Origin: Sphaerolaimus hirsutus
Lineage: Eukaryota > Nematoda > Chromadorea > Monhysterida > Sphaerolaimidae
DNA length: 64,000 nt
Direction: 5' to 3'
Assembly: GCA_964036195.1 (NCBI GenBank)
Contig: OZ038451.1
Coordinates: 9,242,529 to 9,306,528 of the forward strand
Shown: positions 19,996 through 31,083 of the stretch, in pieces
How positions within the stretch are numbered: position 1 is the stretch's first letter
Layout: every line of letters begins with the position of its first letter
Made by a program: the position numbers and the translations under genes
Notes under the pieces: model-generated
Told to the model about the DNA's origin: nothing
The model's input: only the letters and a program-made list of their open reading frames with translations
The model's database searches: none

Positions 19996-21547
19996 TAGGG
20001 TGGCAGAACTTACCGTACCGTACCGTACCGCATTTTTGGAAAATTTACCGTACCGTACCGTTTACCACACTTTTAGAAATTTACCGTACTGTACCGCGTA
20101 CCGCATTTTCCAAAATTTACCGTACCGTACCGCGTACCGCACTCAATTACCGCAGAAAATGCGGTAAATTTGACTCAAATTGAACTTATAAATGCACCTA
20201 AAAATTGACTTTAAAATGTGGTGTTCTGCATTTTTTGCGCGCAAGCGCGCAAATTTGACAACATTGTTCCCACTGATTTGAAGCCCTTCCATTTCCGCAT
20301 GCAATATAACAGTAACTCTTGATTTACATTAGTATAATGTCTTTTTTAAATCAAGCCATGTGCTTCAAATCACACTGTAGGTGTTTTACATCACCCTCAA
20401 TGTTTTGAGCTTATTTGTTGTAGGTACATATGTTTGATGTAGGGTAGTATAGAAATGGTAATCAACAGAAAAATGAATTTTTTTATGAAATAACAACTTT
20501 GCTGTTGAATTAAAATCTGTTGCTATCCCATGGCTATGCAGCAGGGGTCTCCAATGGGGGGTTGAAGTGTGTCCCCAAATTGAATTCATGGCGTAGTGCC
20601 TATTTTCAGCTATTTTTATGTTAAATATACTTTTTTACCATTTTCACCCACTTTTAGCAATTTTTCTCCATTTCTTCCTTCTAAACCTTGAAAAAGCCTA
20701 TATATTGAGCCACTGCATTGTGGTTGATGTAGTTCCAGGGGTCTCCAGGATTTTGGCCCTCGCGGGGGCTGGATAGATAGCAAATTGCCCCTCCCGAGGG
20801 GTAGATAGCTGGAAAATTTTTCTGGGGGGGGCTGGGGGGGCTTGGGGGGGGGGGGCTCGCGGGGGCAAAATATATAGGCTTGTTCAGTGCATAGAAGGCT
20901 AAAAGGAGAAAAAATCGCTGGTAATTGGTTAAAAGTGGCTAAAAGTAGGTTTAAAATGGCTAAAAACAGGCATATAACCATGCATATAGCTGGAGAGCAC
21001 GATTTTGAAGGTGAAAAACTATAAAAAGGTGCGAAAATTAGTGATTTTGAGCGAAAATTGGGGGAAAATTTCTCAAAAACCACTCCAGATAGATAGATAG
21101 CTGAGCGATTTGGGGGGGGGGGGTCTTTGGGGGTAGTAGCCAAAAATTTTGCCTCGGGATAGATAGATAGCTGAGCGGCCTCCGGGATAGATAGATAGCT
21201 GGCGGATTTGGGGGGGGGGCAGCCCCCCCCCAGCCCCCCCCTAGGAGACCCCTGTGTAGTTCTATGTCATCACAGTGTTATTGTGTTCTAAAATCCATTA
21301 ACAAATAGCAAGATCCAATTTAGTGTCAATTGATAAAGTAAAAGTTGTCTGTAGTCCAGCAGTGGTACATATCTGACAAGAGAAAATTTACCGTACCGTA
21401 CCGTACCGCGAACCGCACTTTTCAGATTTACCGTACCGTACCGTTTACCGCAAAATTGAAGATTTACCGTACCGTACTGTTTACCGCAAAAGAGAAAATT
21501 TACCGTACCGTACGGTTTACCGCAAGGCCGTACCGTCTGCCACGCTA
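19996..21547. mobile_element. hAT-type element with TACCGTACCG arrays
   Basis: The ends TAGGGTGGCAGAAC and GTCTGCCACGCTA are flanked by the duplication TCCATACG (19988-19995 and 21548-21555). Both subterminal regions hold arrays of TTTACCGTACCGTACCG. The element is split internally by another hAT insertion (20736-21254). Confidence 0.85.
20736..21254. mobile_element. hAT-type element, CAGGGGTCTCC ends, nested
   Basis: The ends CAGGGGTCTCCAGGATTTTG and CTAGGAGACCCCTG are flanked by TGTAGTTC (20728-20735 and 21255-21262). The interior contains long G runs and ATAGATAGATAGCTG words. It is inserted inside 19996-21547, close to a partial copy of its own family near 20543-20700. Confidence 0.88.
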
Positions 21548-21555
21548 TCCATACG

Positions 21556-22060
21556 GTTATTATTGTTTCATTGTTCTATGTCATCGGTTCTGCGCTCAAT
21601 TTTTGTGTCTCTCACATGCAGTTGCGCCAGCGCTCGAGTGGTTCGCTGCCGGTCTTGGCATTGTGCCAAATGGACGGTTCTCTTGGACTGCACTTTGGAT
21701 GATCAAAACTCGCATTCACAATTTGGTTGTTTTTTTTTGATTGGCGGTTACTTTACACTTATTGATGAGTTCTGTCCGTTGCTAGCGTCTCCTCGCATAG
21801 AAATTTTTTAAGTCTGAGTAAAATAAGTAGGAGTAAAATTTCTGCTCTACGATGATTTTGGTATCGAACCCTCCGTAAATAAGAGTAACACCTAAGAACT
21901 TCACATGCGCTTGACCCAAACATTCACTTCGCTGGACATTCACATACAAACGGTGTTTTTGAAGTCTTTATGCCTACGCGTTCAGCCCGTGGATGCGGAT
22001 GGGCGTTGGCGCCGCGTCTTGGCACCGCGCCAGAATGCCTCATTTGGGCGTCTAATATCT
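21556..22060. repeat. Duplicated block, copy 2
   Basis: It is the counterpart of 17107-18340, with GTTGCGCCAGCGCTCGAGTG, GAGTAACACCT and GCGGATGGGCGTTGGCGCCG in the same order. It lacks the hAT insertion found in copy 1. The open frame at 21905-22207 is not supported as a gene. Confidence 0.5.
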
Positions 22061-22176
22061 ACCGAAATTTGTCTACCCGTCGCTGACATGGGCGCCCGTT
22101 TCCCGCTGACCTCTGATTGGACGTACCGCATCTGCATTCCGGTTGGTGATTACGGTCAACTGTGTAGAGGGATCTA

Positions 22177-23315
22177 CAGGGTGCGGCAATTTAGACGGAC
22201 CCCATAAAGTTTCGAAAAACTTGTCACTGGGTAGTCGGATCAACGTCAAATTTTAGGCCAACGTTAACAACTAAATAGGAAAGGAGCCCTGAAAATATGG
22301 CTGCGATAGCTCCACTTGTTCTCAAGTTATTCATGCAAACGTGTAATTGTCACTTTTCCACCACCTAGCTTTACGACCAATTACGCAAGCGCCTGCCGAT
22401 TTCCTTCTGAGCATAGCGAATTGGTGGCGGGCGTGCACGCATTGAGGCATGCAGCTGCGAATTGAATATCAGAAAAAACCCTGGAAAAAACCAATCCGAT
22501 CCCGATCCCGGTCCCGGTCCCTAGAAGTCAATCCCGTTTGAACGATATCACAAGGTGGGGGAAAAAGTAACAATTATGCGTTCGCATGAATAACTTGTGA
22601 ATGAGTGGAGCTATCGCAGCCATATTTTCAGGGATCCTTTTATATTTAGTTGTTAATGTTGACCTAAAATTTGACGTCAATCCGACTACCCAGTGACCCT
22701 AAAATTTGACGTTAATCCTACTACCCAGTGACAAGTTATTCAAAACTTATTGGCGCTACGCACACTGAAGCCGAAATATTCGGCATACGCACGTTTTCAT
22801 CTGCCGAATCCGAATTGAAAAATTGCCGTTCGGACGTTTTAAGTTCGGCATTTTAGGGGCCGCCATATTGAATTTTGAAAACGTGTGCACGATATTCGGA
22901 CGAATTCGGACAAATTTGAGCGTTAATTTTAGACGCTGAAGTATGTCGAAAGCAACATACTTCAGCATTTTCTATGATAAGGACGATAGCTGAATGTGTG
23001 TATTTACCGTATTGGCTTGCGTACCGTACCGTACTCGCAATTTCGACAATTTCATTCGACAATTTCGACTATTCAACATTTCATCTGATTTTGCCGAATG
23101 GTTTCTGCATGTAAAAGTGTACGCATCTTTTGAATGCTGAAATACATGCTGAATTGACAAACAGCCTAATTTTCAAGAGTACGGACGATTTTAGTTCGGC
23201 AAGTTTTTTTCTATTCAGCATTTAATTCAGCATCTGTCAAAAACGTGTGTATGCCGAATATTTCGGCTTCAGTGTGCGTAGCGCCAATGGAGTCCGTCTA
23301 AATTGCCGAACCCTG
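22177..23315. mobile_element. Mariner-like TIR element with nested inverted repeats
   Basis: The ends CAGGGTGCGGCAATTTAGAC and the inverse (TAAATTGCCGAACCCTG) are bordered by TA on both sides (22175-22176 and 23316-23317). This fits the Tc1/mariner superfamily. Inside are two further inverted repeats: about 22205-22750 (arms near GGCTGCGATAGCTCCAC) and 22752-23288 (arms near GGCGCTACGCACACTGAAG). No transposase frame remains. Confidence 0.7.
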
Positions 23316-23716
23316 TATTACCGAGGTGGCAGTTGCTGTATATCCTCTTAGGTCCTTCCCGAAAAACCTCCCTATGAAGTTCGAATAACTCCATCTGTTT
23401 GCTGAGTGAGGAAAAAATCTCCCTTATTGAGTAGAAAGCGTTTCGCACGTACAAACAACGTTTTATGTATGTAGGTTTGTGTCAATTGACTTCACTTCTT
23501 TGAGTTTTAAGTGTGGAATTTGGTTTATCAATTATTTCTAGGAATACAGTTTACCCCCGTTATCAATCCATTTCAGCTCGTGTGATGCTGTCGCTGTGGT
23601 GCCGCGTCATGGCGCTGTGGCGCGTCGACCCGATGTCGCCCGATTCTATGTCAGAAGGGGTCACTCGCCTTAGGTTAGCTGATTTCACATGGGTAAGGGG
23701 GGCAAAACGGTCCGTC

Positions 23717-23803
23717 TACCGTGTTTCTTCTAATAGAAGAGCTCGGTTCTTTTTTACTGCCGTTCTTTTGGACGTATGCCGTTCTATTAGAAGAAATACG
23801 GTA
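23717..23803. repeat. TACCGTGTTTCTTCTAATAG-type short element
   Basis: This 87-bp hairpin-like member of the family described at 1353 has ends TACCGTGTTTCTTCTAATAG and CTATTAGAAGAAATACGGTA. Confidence 0.6.
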
Positions 23804-23937
23804 GCTTCTATCTGTAGCGGCGTACATAAGGCTACGACAAAATTTTTTATTGGAAAGCCTAACTTGTTGTCACTTTACATTTTGCCACGAAATTTATAAG
23901 AACTTTATTTTTAAGACTACGTGTTTGAGAACAATGG

Positions 23938-24358
23938 CGCTTCACACACAGCGATTTTAAAAATAAGTAAGAAAGTTTTTTTGCAAAGTATAAATTTTCC
24001 GTATTTCTTCTAATAGAAGTGTGCCGTTATATTTTTTATCGCCAACCTCCAATAGAACGGCAGGTAAAGGAGTTGACGAAAAAAAAATAGAACGGCGCTC
24101 TTTTATCAGAGGAAATACGGTATTCATATTCGCAAAAAACGTTCTTACTTATTTTTAAAATCGCTAAGTATGAATACCGTATTTCTTCTGATAAAAGAGC
24201 GCCGTTCTATTTTTTCGTCAACTCCTTTACCTGCCGTTCTATTGGAGGTTAGCGATAAAAAATAGAACGACACTCTTCTATTAGAAGAAATACGGAAAAT
24301 TCATACTTTGCAAAAGACGTTCAAACTAGTTTTAAAAATCGATCGCTGTGTGGAGAGC
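23938..24358. repeat. Two TACCGTATTTCTTC elements in an inverted pair
   Basis: Two copies (about 23999-24122 and 24176-24297) lie head to head. They are flanked by arms containing GATTTTAAAAATAAGTAAG and a near reverse complement, giving a palindrome of about 420 bp. Confidence 0.6.
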
Positions 24359-24861
24359 GGCAATGGTTTCGGCGTTTGCCTTTATTTTGTGTTTATTTTT
24401 TTAAAAAAAAACCCCTGATGAGAACTTGTTGTTTTATTTTAAAATGGTTGTTAAAAAAGTCTTCCTGGGTGTTTTTGATTGTTTGGTAGTGACACAAGCA
24501 AACCATAGTAGGGATATTCCGGGGATGGCATACCAGTTCAGTACTGTGCCACTACACGGCATCGCTCATAACTTTATCGATTGGTTCAATTCAGCGCGTT
24601 TGCAGAATTTGAATCGATAAATTTTTGTGAGCCGCGCAGTATTGAACAACAGTGTCCGGTGCCAGTCCTCAAGCGGCACCGGACCCAATTACAATCTGAA
24701 GTTCACAGACATTTTTCAAATGTCATCTTCAAATGAGAAGTGACTGATAGAATTCACCTTTGTTCATTTAGCTGTGCATTTAGCATATTTGCCGTGACAT
24801 TGTTTTAACGACAGACGTTCTCTTCACACTCAATCTGGGGGGTTTTTCAAGGGGGGGGGGG

Positions 24862-25315
24862 CAGGGACGTATCCAGGATTTTTGAGCGGGGGGGGGCTGC
24901 TTGTTTACGGGGGCCGGCAAACGGGGGGGGGGGCTCAGCCCCCCCCCCCCTAAATTTTTTCCCTATATAGGGACGGAAAGGCGTTTTGGCGCTAGCGCCA
25001 TACATAGGCGTCACGCCATGGCGCCATTGGCGTTGGCGCCAGCACCAGGAACCGCTTTATATGTAAGTAAATATGCATACATATACAGCGTAACTCGCAA
25101 AAAATGTGTTCATTTTCAACGATTTTGGTCTAAAGGGACCAATCCGTTGAAAATACCATGCGCGGAGAAGCAATTGCGCGCTAGCGCGCAAAAATTTTCA
25201 GAAACATCGAAAAATCTATAGGAAAAGTTGGATTTTCCGGGACGTTTTAGGTCTCACCCCGGGAAGGGGGGGGGGGGCTGCAGCCCCCCCCGCCCCCCCC
25301 CTGGATACGTCCTTG
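24862..25315 (-). mobile_element. hAT-type MITE, CAGGGACGTATCCAGG family, nested
   Basis: It is the reverse orientation of the family at 2438 and 4173, with ends CAGGGACGTATCCAGGATTT and CCCCTGGATACGTCCTTG. It is inserted in a G run of a TACCGTA-type element, so the 8-bp target duplication is a G run on both sides and cannot be checked independently. It contains the same GGCGCCA clusters. Confidence 0.78.
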
Positions 25316-25493
25316 GGGGGGGGGGTGATTGTTTCATTCTGGTTTCGAGAGGGGGGGTCAAACGAGGGGGGGGGGGGTGATTGTTTCATAGTGGTTTCGA
25401 GAGGGGGGGTTCAAACGAGGGGGGGGGGTGATCGTTTCATAGTGGTTTCGAGAGGGGGGTCAAACGAGGGGGGTATTTCAAGGAAATACGGTA
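25316..25493. repeat. Right part of an interrupted TACCGTA-type element
   Basis: G-rich repeats of GATTGTTTCATAGTGGTTTC end at AGGAAATACGGTA. The left part is at about 24825-24861, across the inserted MITE. The open frame with [13 protein letters not shown] repeats is a by-product. Confidence 0.6.
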
Positions 25494-25944
25494 TAGTCTT
25501 TTACTAACTTCCATTTCGTTGAACAACCCCCCCCCCCCCGCCGCTGCAGTACTGCGCCTTGGTGCTGTGGAGGCTTGAACATACGCTGCAGCACCGTGTC
25601 TTGATGCTGTGTATGCCGGTGCGGCTGTCCTGCGGCCTTGGCTGTCGCGGCTAAGATAGCTCTGTCACCGAGCGTTGGGCACTTTTTGGGTACCAGTGAA
25701 CTTTTTTTGACACAAGTTGTCCCTTTAAGGCTGAGCTTAAGGTTGTATATTTAACTAATGGGCATTTGTGGTCGGTATTGTGCCTACGGTTCAAACGGGG
25801 ATGTCCTTTCAGGATTGTTTTTTTTAGTTTATAGGATCGGAGTGGGGTCATGGGATTGGCATCAGTTTTTAGTGATCTGAATCCCTTTTGATTTTTAGTC
25901 ATGCCTGTATCAATCAAAATTTGTTAGTCATAAACTGCTGCCAT

Positions 25945-26738
25945 TAGGGTTCAGACGATATATCGTATGGAATATTGGATATCGACTGTTTTTTCATATT
26001 GAATAATGATATTGAAAATTTTGAAATGAAATTGAATATCAACCATTTTCAAATATTGATATCAAATATTGACCATTTTTGAATATCTATATCAAATATC
26101 AACCATTTTTCTGATATATCAAACCTGTACTGTGCCCCCAAATTAAGCTATTATTTTCATTTTCAGATATGTATGATGTGTTTATAATATTTTTGTTGAG
26201 GAGTAAAAGTAGTTTAATTTTTGTTGGTCTGGTTATTCAACATATTTTGTTCTTGGTTTGGTTTCCTACCCACTTGAAAATGTTGATATGCTGGTTGTCT
26301 TGCAAAATGATGTTAAGCAACTGTGTTATAAGTATGAACTGGGATGTCTACCAATTATGGTTTTCCTGGTATAATTTGATGCATCATGTTTCTCTTCCAT
26401 TTTCTTATTTTGACTGTTGTGAACCCTGTTAAAATCACCATTTACATTTCAGTAAAGAGATGATCAATCCAATCCAGTAAAGAGATGACCATGTTTATAA
26501 CCACATGAAAATACAATAAGCCACTTGAAATGCCTTGCTGTACCAAAAGCAAAATATCAAAATATCGATATTGAAAATCGAACATTTTTTAATATCGAAC
26601 ATCAATATTGAGGGTCCATATCATATTGTTTTGAATATCGAGTTTCAGAAAAAAAATATTGAATGTCAATATAGAGTTTCTGAAAAAAATATTGAATATC
26701 AAATATTGATATCGAAAAGTCATATTGTCCAGACCCTA
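25945..26738. mobile_element. hAT-type element with ATATCGATATTG arrays
   Basis: The ends TAGGGTTCAGACGATAT and ATATTGTCCAGACCCTA have flanks GCTGCCAT / GCTGCTAT, a one-mismatch 8-bp duplication. The subterminal regions are arrays of AATATTGATATCAAATAT-like words. Confidence 0.75.
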
Positions 26739-26856
26739 GCTGCTATGATTGGGTTTTAAAAATTCATTTTATAAAATAGACTATTTATTCATTAATTTTG
26801 TCATTTTATCCATTTCATTTTGCCAGTTCATTTTGCCAGGAGATTACCCACTTTCA

Positions 26857-27605
26857 GGGGTATCTTGAATTTTGACCCTCCGAGTGGTTGGATAGATAGC
26901 AAATCGCTCCTCCGGAGGATAGATAGCTGAAAAATTTTCTGGGGGGCGGTTGTGGTGGTTCGATATACAGGCTTTTTCGTGGCATAGAAGGAAGAAAAGG
27001 GAGAAAAATCGCTAAAAGTAGGTGTAAAATAGCTCAAAATGGGTATACAAGAGTACTATAATAGCTGAAAAGTAGCTGAAGAGGAAGATAGGGTAGTTAG
27101 ACGCATGAACCAGTGATTTTGGAGGTGAAAATCTATATATAGGTATGAAAAATAGCGATTTTGAGCGAAAATTGGGGTATAGTTTCTGAAAAATCGCTCC
27201 AGATAGGTAGATAGCTGAGCGATTGGGGGGGGGGGGGTTTATGGGGTAGTAGCCCAAAATTTTGCCTCCGGGATAGATAGATAGCTGAGCGGCCTCCGGG
27301 ATAGATAGATAGCTGGGCGGTTTGGGGGGGGGGGTGAGACCTAAAAAGTCCCGGAAAATGCAATTTTTCCTATACATTTTTATTTCTTCCCCATACATTG
27401 TATTTTTAGCGGATCGGTCCCCGTAAACAAATATCCTTGAAAAAGAACACATTTTTGTGACTTTCGCTGCATATGTATGCATATTTACACCTATATAATG
27501 CGGTTCCTGGCACTGGCGCCAACGCCAATAGCGCCATGGCTTCCCCCCGCTCGTTGTCCCCCGTAAACAAGCAGCCCCCCCGCTCAAAAATTCTGGATAC
27601 ATCCC
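26857..27605. mobile_element. Chimeric hAT-type element
   Basis: The left part (CAGGGGTATCTTGAATTTTG, ATAGATAGCTG words, G runs) belongs to the CAGGGG family. The right part (GTGAGACCTAAAAAGTCCCGG... to CTGGATACATCCCTG) belongs to the CAGGGACGTATCC family. The joint falls in a G run near 27330. No target duplication matches across the ends, consistent with recombination between two elements. Confidence 0.6.
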
Positions 27606-27920
27606 TGATTGCCCTTGTCATTGTGGGTTTGTACGTACGCATACGCATGTACGCGTACAATGCAGAGTTGTTTAATACTGGCATTTTTGGAAAATGTAAA
27701 CACAAAATACCTTTTCCAAATTGAAATGTATAATATAATGTATATATAATGTATTTATATTTCTAAAAATACCTTGGTAAATGTAAAATAAAATGTGAAC
27801 AAAGACATCAAAGAAAATGTTTTCTCTGGTACCTGGGTAATTGTGCCAGGAAAATGTAACAAAATGTAATGGTATTTTAGGAAAATATAAACATAAGATA
27901 TAAATACCTGAATAACCAGG

Positions 27921-28120
27921 NNNNNNNNNNNNNNNNNNNNNNNNNNNNNNNNNNNNNNNNNNNNNNNNNNNNNNNNNNNNNNNNNNNNNNNNNNNNNNNN
28001 NNNNNNNNNNNNNNNNNNNNNNNNNNNNNNNNNNNNNNNNNNNNNNNNNNNNNNNNNNNNNNNNNNNNNNNNNNNNNNNNNNNNNNNNNNNNNNNNNNNN
28101 NNNNNNNNNNNNNNNNNNNN
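27921..28120. other. Assembly gap (200 N)
   Basis: Exactly 200 undetermined bases. Reading frames spanning it are meaningless. Confidence 1.
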
Positions 28121-29190
28121 ATTCGAGCGTACAAAAACATTTCTTCATAGCCCAGACTGCAAACCCCAACATACTAAAATGGCATCAAAATCGGTCGACG
28201 TACAACATAATGTGGGATGCACAAATGTATATTTGTGTGAAATAAAAAAAGACACTTTATTAGTTTACAACCTAATACTTACACATAGAAAAACAATATA
28301 CAAGAAAAACAATAAAGTTTACATTGTTCAGCCGATTATTACCTGATACCCGGTGATTTTATTACCTGGAACCGAAATTTTGATCATTTGAGAACCGAAC
28401 CGGACACGAGTTTAAGAACCGAACCGAGAACCGGAACCGAAAATTTTCAGGAACCGAGAACCGATACCCGAACCGAAATCTTTTGGAACCGAGAACCGGA
28501 ACCAAAAATTTTGAAATTCCCAACCCTAGGTTCGGTAAACATTATCCAAGATCGCATGCCTTGACTATGGTGAGCATCAATTTTGCTAAATCCATGAGCA
28601 AAATCCAGACAGTAGAAAGCGAGTGAGTTAGTAGGTCACGGCTGTAGCGTGTAACGTAGCGTGTAACTTTCGAAGCTGTTACAAAACTACCTTTATTCAC
28701 AGGACACTGTGCAAATTAAAAGTGTCCGCATTCTGTGTGAAATCATTCACAAATCGGGTACAATGACCATATGAACTTCGCGCCTCCTATCTTTTGCATT
28801 GGGCATACTTTGCATGCGGCATACTTAGCACGCAGTTCACTCAAAAACATAATATGTTCAGATACTACACTAGCATATCGTGGGTTATGACATAATAGCA
28901 CAAACAAATGGAAGCTTTTACACTAAAAATGCCTCAAAACTAGGGATGGCATGTGTTTTTTAACCGTAAAAAACGTTTTTTTATTTCTTAAACCAGGGGC
29001 ATCAAAGCCGTTTTTTTAAACAGCAGCCAAAATTTTTAGTACTATACTAAGCACTAGGTATTTTGCAAAAATTTTGCACGCGAGCGCGCAATTTCACATA
29101 CACACCATTGGTGGTTGTTTTCATTGGTTTTAAGGCATTTTTAGTGTGAAAGATTCCATATGTTCATGCTATTATTTAATAATAAGCCGT
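28121..29190. repeat. Mosaic of hAT and other repeat fragments
   Basis: About 28130-28290 is a diverged end of the palindrome seen at 29607-30812. Then come GAACCGAGAACCGGAACC-like tandem words ending in TTCCCAACCCTA, probably the right end of a hAT element whose left end is lost in the gap. Then a rearranged, partly inverted copy of the TAGGGTTGG family (28700-29190). No gene was seen. Confidence 0.5.
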
Positions 29191-29606
29191 GATATGTTAG
29201 TGTTTCCATTGCCCGTTTTCGTAAGTGTTAGTGTGGGATTGAAAAAGTATACCCTCTATTGGAGACCCGTCCTTCTATTAGAAGAAATACAGTAACTTGA
29301 TTTTTCTGGATTTGGTGGTTGTGAACTTTTGTCCCCACTTGACGGTCTGGGAGTGGCATCTAAGGGTATTTTGAGGGTGGATAATTCAAGGAAATACTGT
29401 ATCTATTTTGAGCTGTTTTAAAACTATTTTGAGATAGCTTTCCCCTCTTCTGTTTCTGTAATGATGGCGACTGTGATCAAAGTGTTGAGGAGTGTCCACC
29501 AGAGTCTGCTAGCTCGCTTGATGGAGCTGAGGACACTTCGTCAACTTCACCTTATTTTTTTGAATATGTAGATTTGTCTTTTGTTGTGAAAGTGCTTATT
29601 CTTTTT

Positions 29607-30812
29607 TATATATTAGGGTGTAAACTAAGTTTCTTATATTTTTTTGCGATCTCATAGAAATGCACATTCCTGCGTCCCATTCTGTTGTACATTGGCCGAT
29701 TTTGATGCACTTCGAGTATGTTGGGGTTTGGGGTCTGAGCTATGACGAACTGTTTTGGTTTGCCCGAATAATCCCCCAGTCCCGAGATAAGGGGGGTCTA
29801 TAAAAAGGTGGTTATTTTGCACAGATTATCTGTACATTGAGTTTGAAGCTTAATAACTTGGCCATTTCTGGGCCGATTTGGATCATTCAACAATTAAAAT
29901 GATCGAAACAACATGAAGATTCCATTTTTGCGGTCGGATTAGTGATGTCTAAATTCCGTATGCCGATTTGACCCAGTTTTTAAACATGAAAAATAGTCGT
30001 AATAATACTTTTTAAAGATGGTTGTTTTGAACATGCTATCATATACTTTAGACAAAAAGAATAAATCTTGCCCAAAAATTATTTAAATATCTCTTTCCAG
30101 TCAAAAGGTACAGCACTAAACTTCCACCCCCAAACCATAAATATAAATTACCACATGAAGAACAAAGCATGCAAACAAAACTCTACATCTTGGCCATTTC
30201 TCTGCCGATTTTCACCTATGAATGCTTAAAATGATCATAATGATCTGTAGATTTCATTTTTATGTTCTGATTATCTGTATGCACTGTTCTTCATGCGGTT
30301 ATTTTATGAGCGGTAGGTGAAAGTTCAAAGTGCTATAACTTTTGAATAGAGAGAGATATTGAACTCATTTTTGTTTTAGATGAATTCTTGTTGCCTCAAG
30401 TATACGATAGCTTGTTAAAAAAATTATTTTTTTCATGTTCAAAAACCAGGTCAAATCGGCATACGGAATTTATACACCACGAATTCCGACTGCAAAAATG
30501 GAATCTTCATGTTGTCCCAATAATTTTAAGAGTCGAGTGATCCAAATCGGCCCAGAAATGGGCAAGTTATTAAGCTTGAAAGTCAATGTGTAGATCACCC
30601 ATGCAAATTGACCACCATTTTATAGACCCCGATTATCTCAGGACTGGGGGATTATTTGAGCAAACCAAAACAATACGGCATAGCCCAGACCCCAAACCCC
30701 AACATACTCGAACGGCATCAATATCGGCCAATGTACAACAAAATGGGACGCTGGAATGTGCATTTCTATGAGATTTCAAAAAATATAAGAAACTTAGTTT
30801 ACAGCCTGATAC
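29607..30812. repeat. 1.2-kb inverted-repeat element
   Basis: The left arm (TGTAAACTAAGTTTCTTATA ... GTACATTGGCCGAT ... ATTCCGTATGCCGATTTGAC) is matched by a reverse-complement right arm ending near 30812. The arms are about 400 bp and well preserved. A diverged end of the same element borders the assembly gap. Confidence 0.75.
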
Positions 30813-31083
30813 CATATTTGCCTGAATAATCATCCCCCTTGGGAATTATTATTTGTCAAACTTTTTTGAGTGGGGGATTATTCAAGGGGAGATATTTTGT
30901 CAGAATTTTCAAGCATGTTTTTACACCTCATTCTACAAGATATGCTTCATTAACACAATAAAATGCTACTTTCGTTCTATTTAGACATAACAAATTCATC
31001 ATATGCCTTAAGGAGGAAATTATTTTTACTTCACCCATCTTACAGAATAATTCCAGGGGAATCAGGTGAGCAAATATGGCATA
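30811..31083. repeat. TACCATATTTGCCTGAATAA-type element
   Basis: It is a degenerate member of the group described at 19168, with C/G-run flanked ends. Confidence 0.5.

Noticed and set aside
25313..25507. Gly-rich open frame
   Set aside because: It is a by-product of G runs in a TACCGTA-type element.
25651..25917. Minus-strand frame MIDTGMTKNQKGFRSLKTDA
   Set aside because: It ends next to a hAT element and has no recognised motif or splice sites; not strong enough to list.
27672..28172. Open frame of 166 codons on the minus strand
   Set aside because: Most of it is the 200-N gap.
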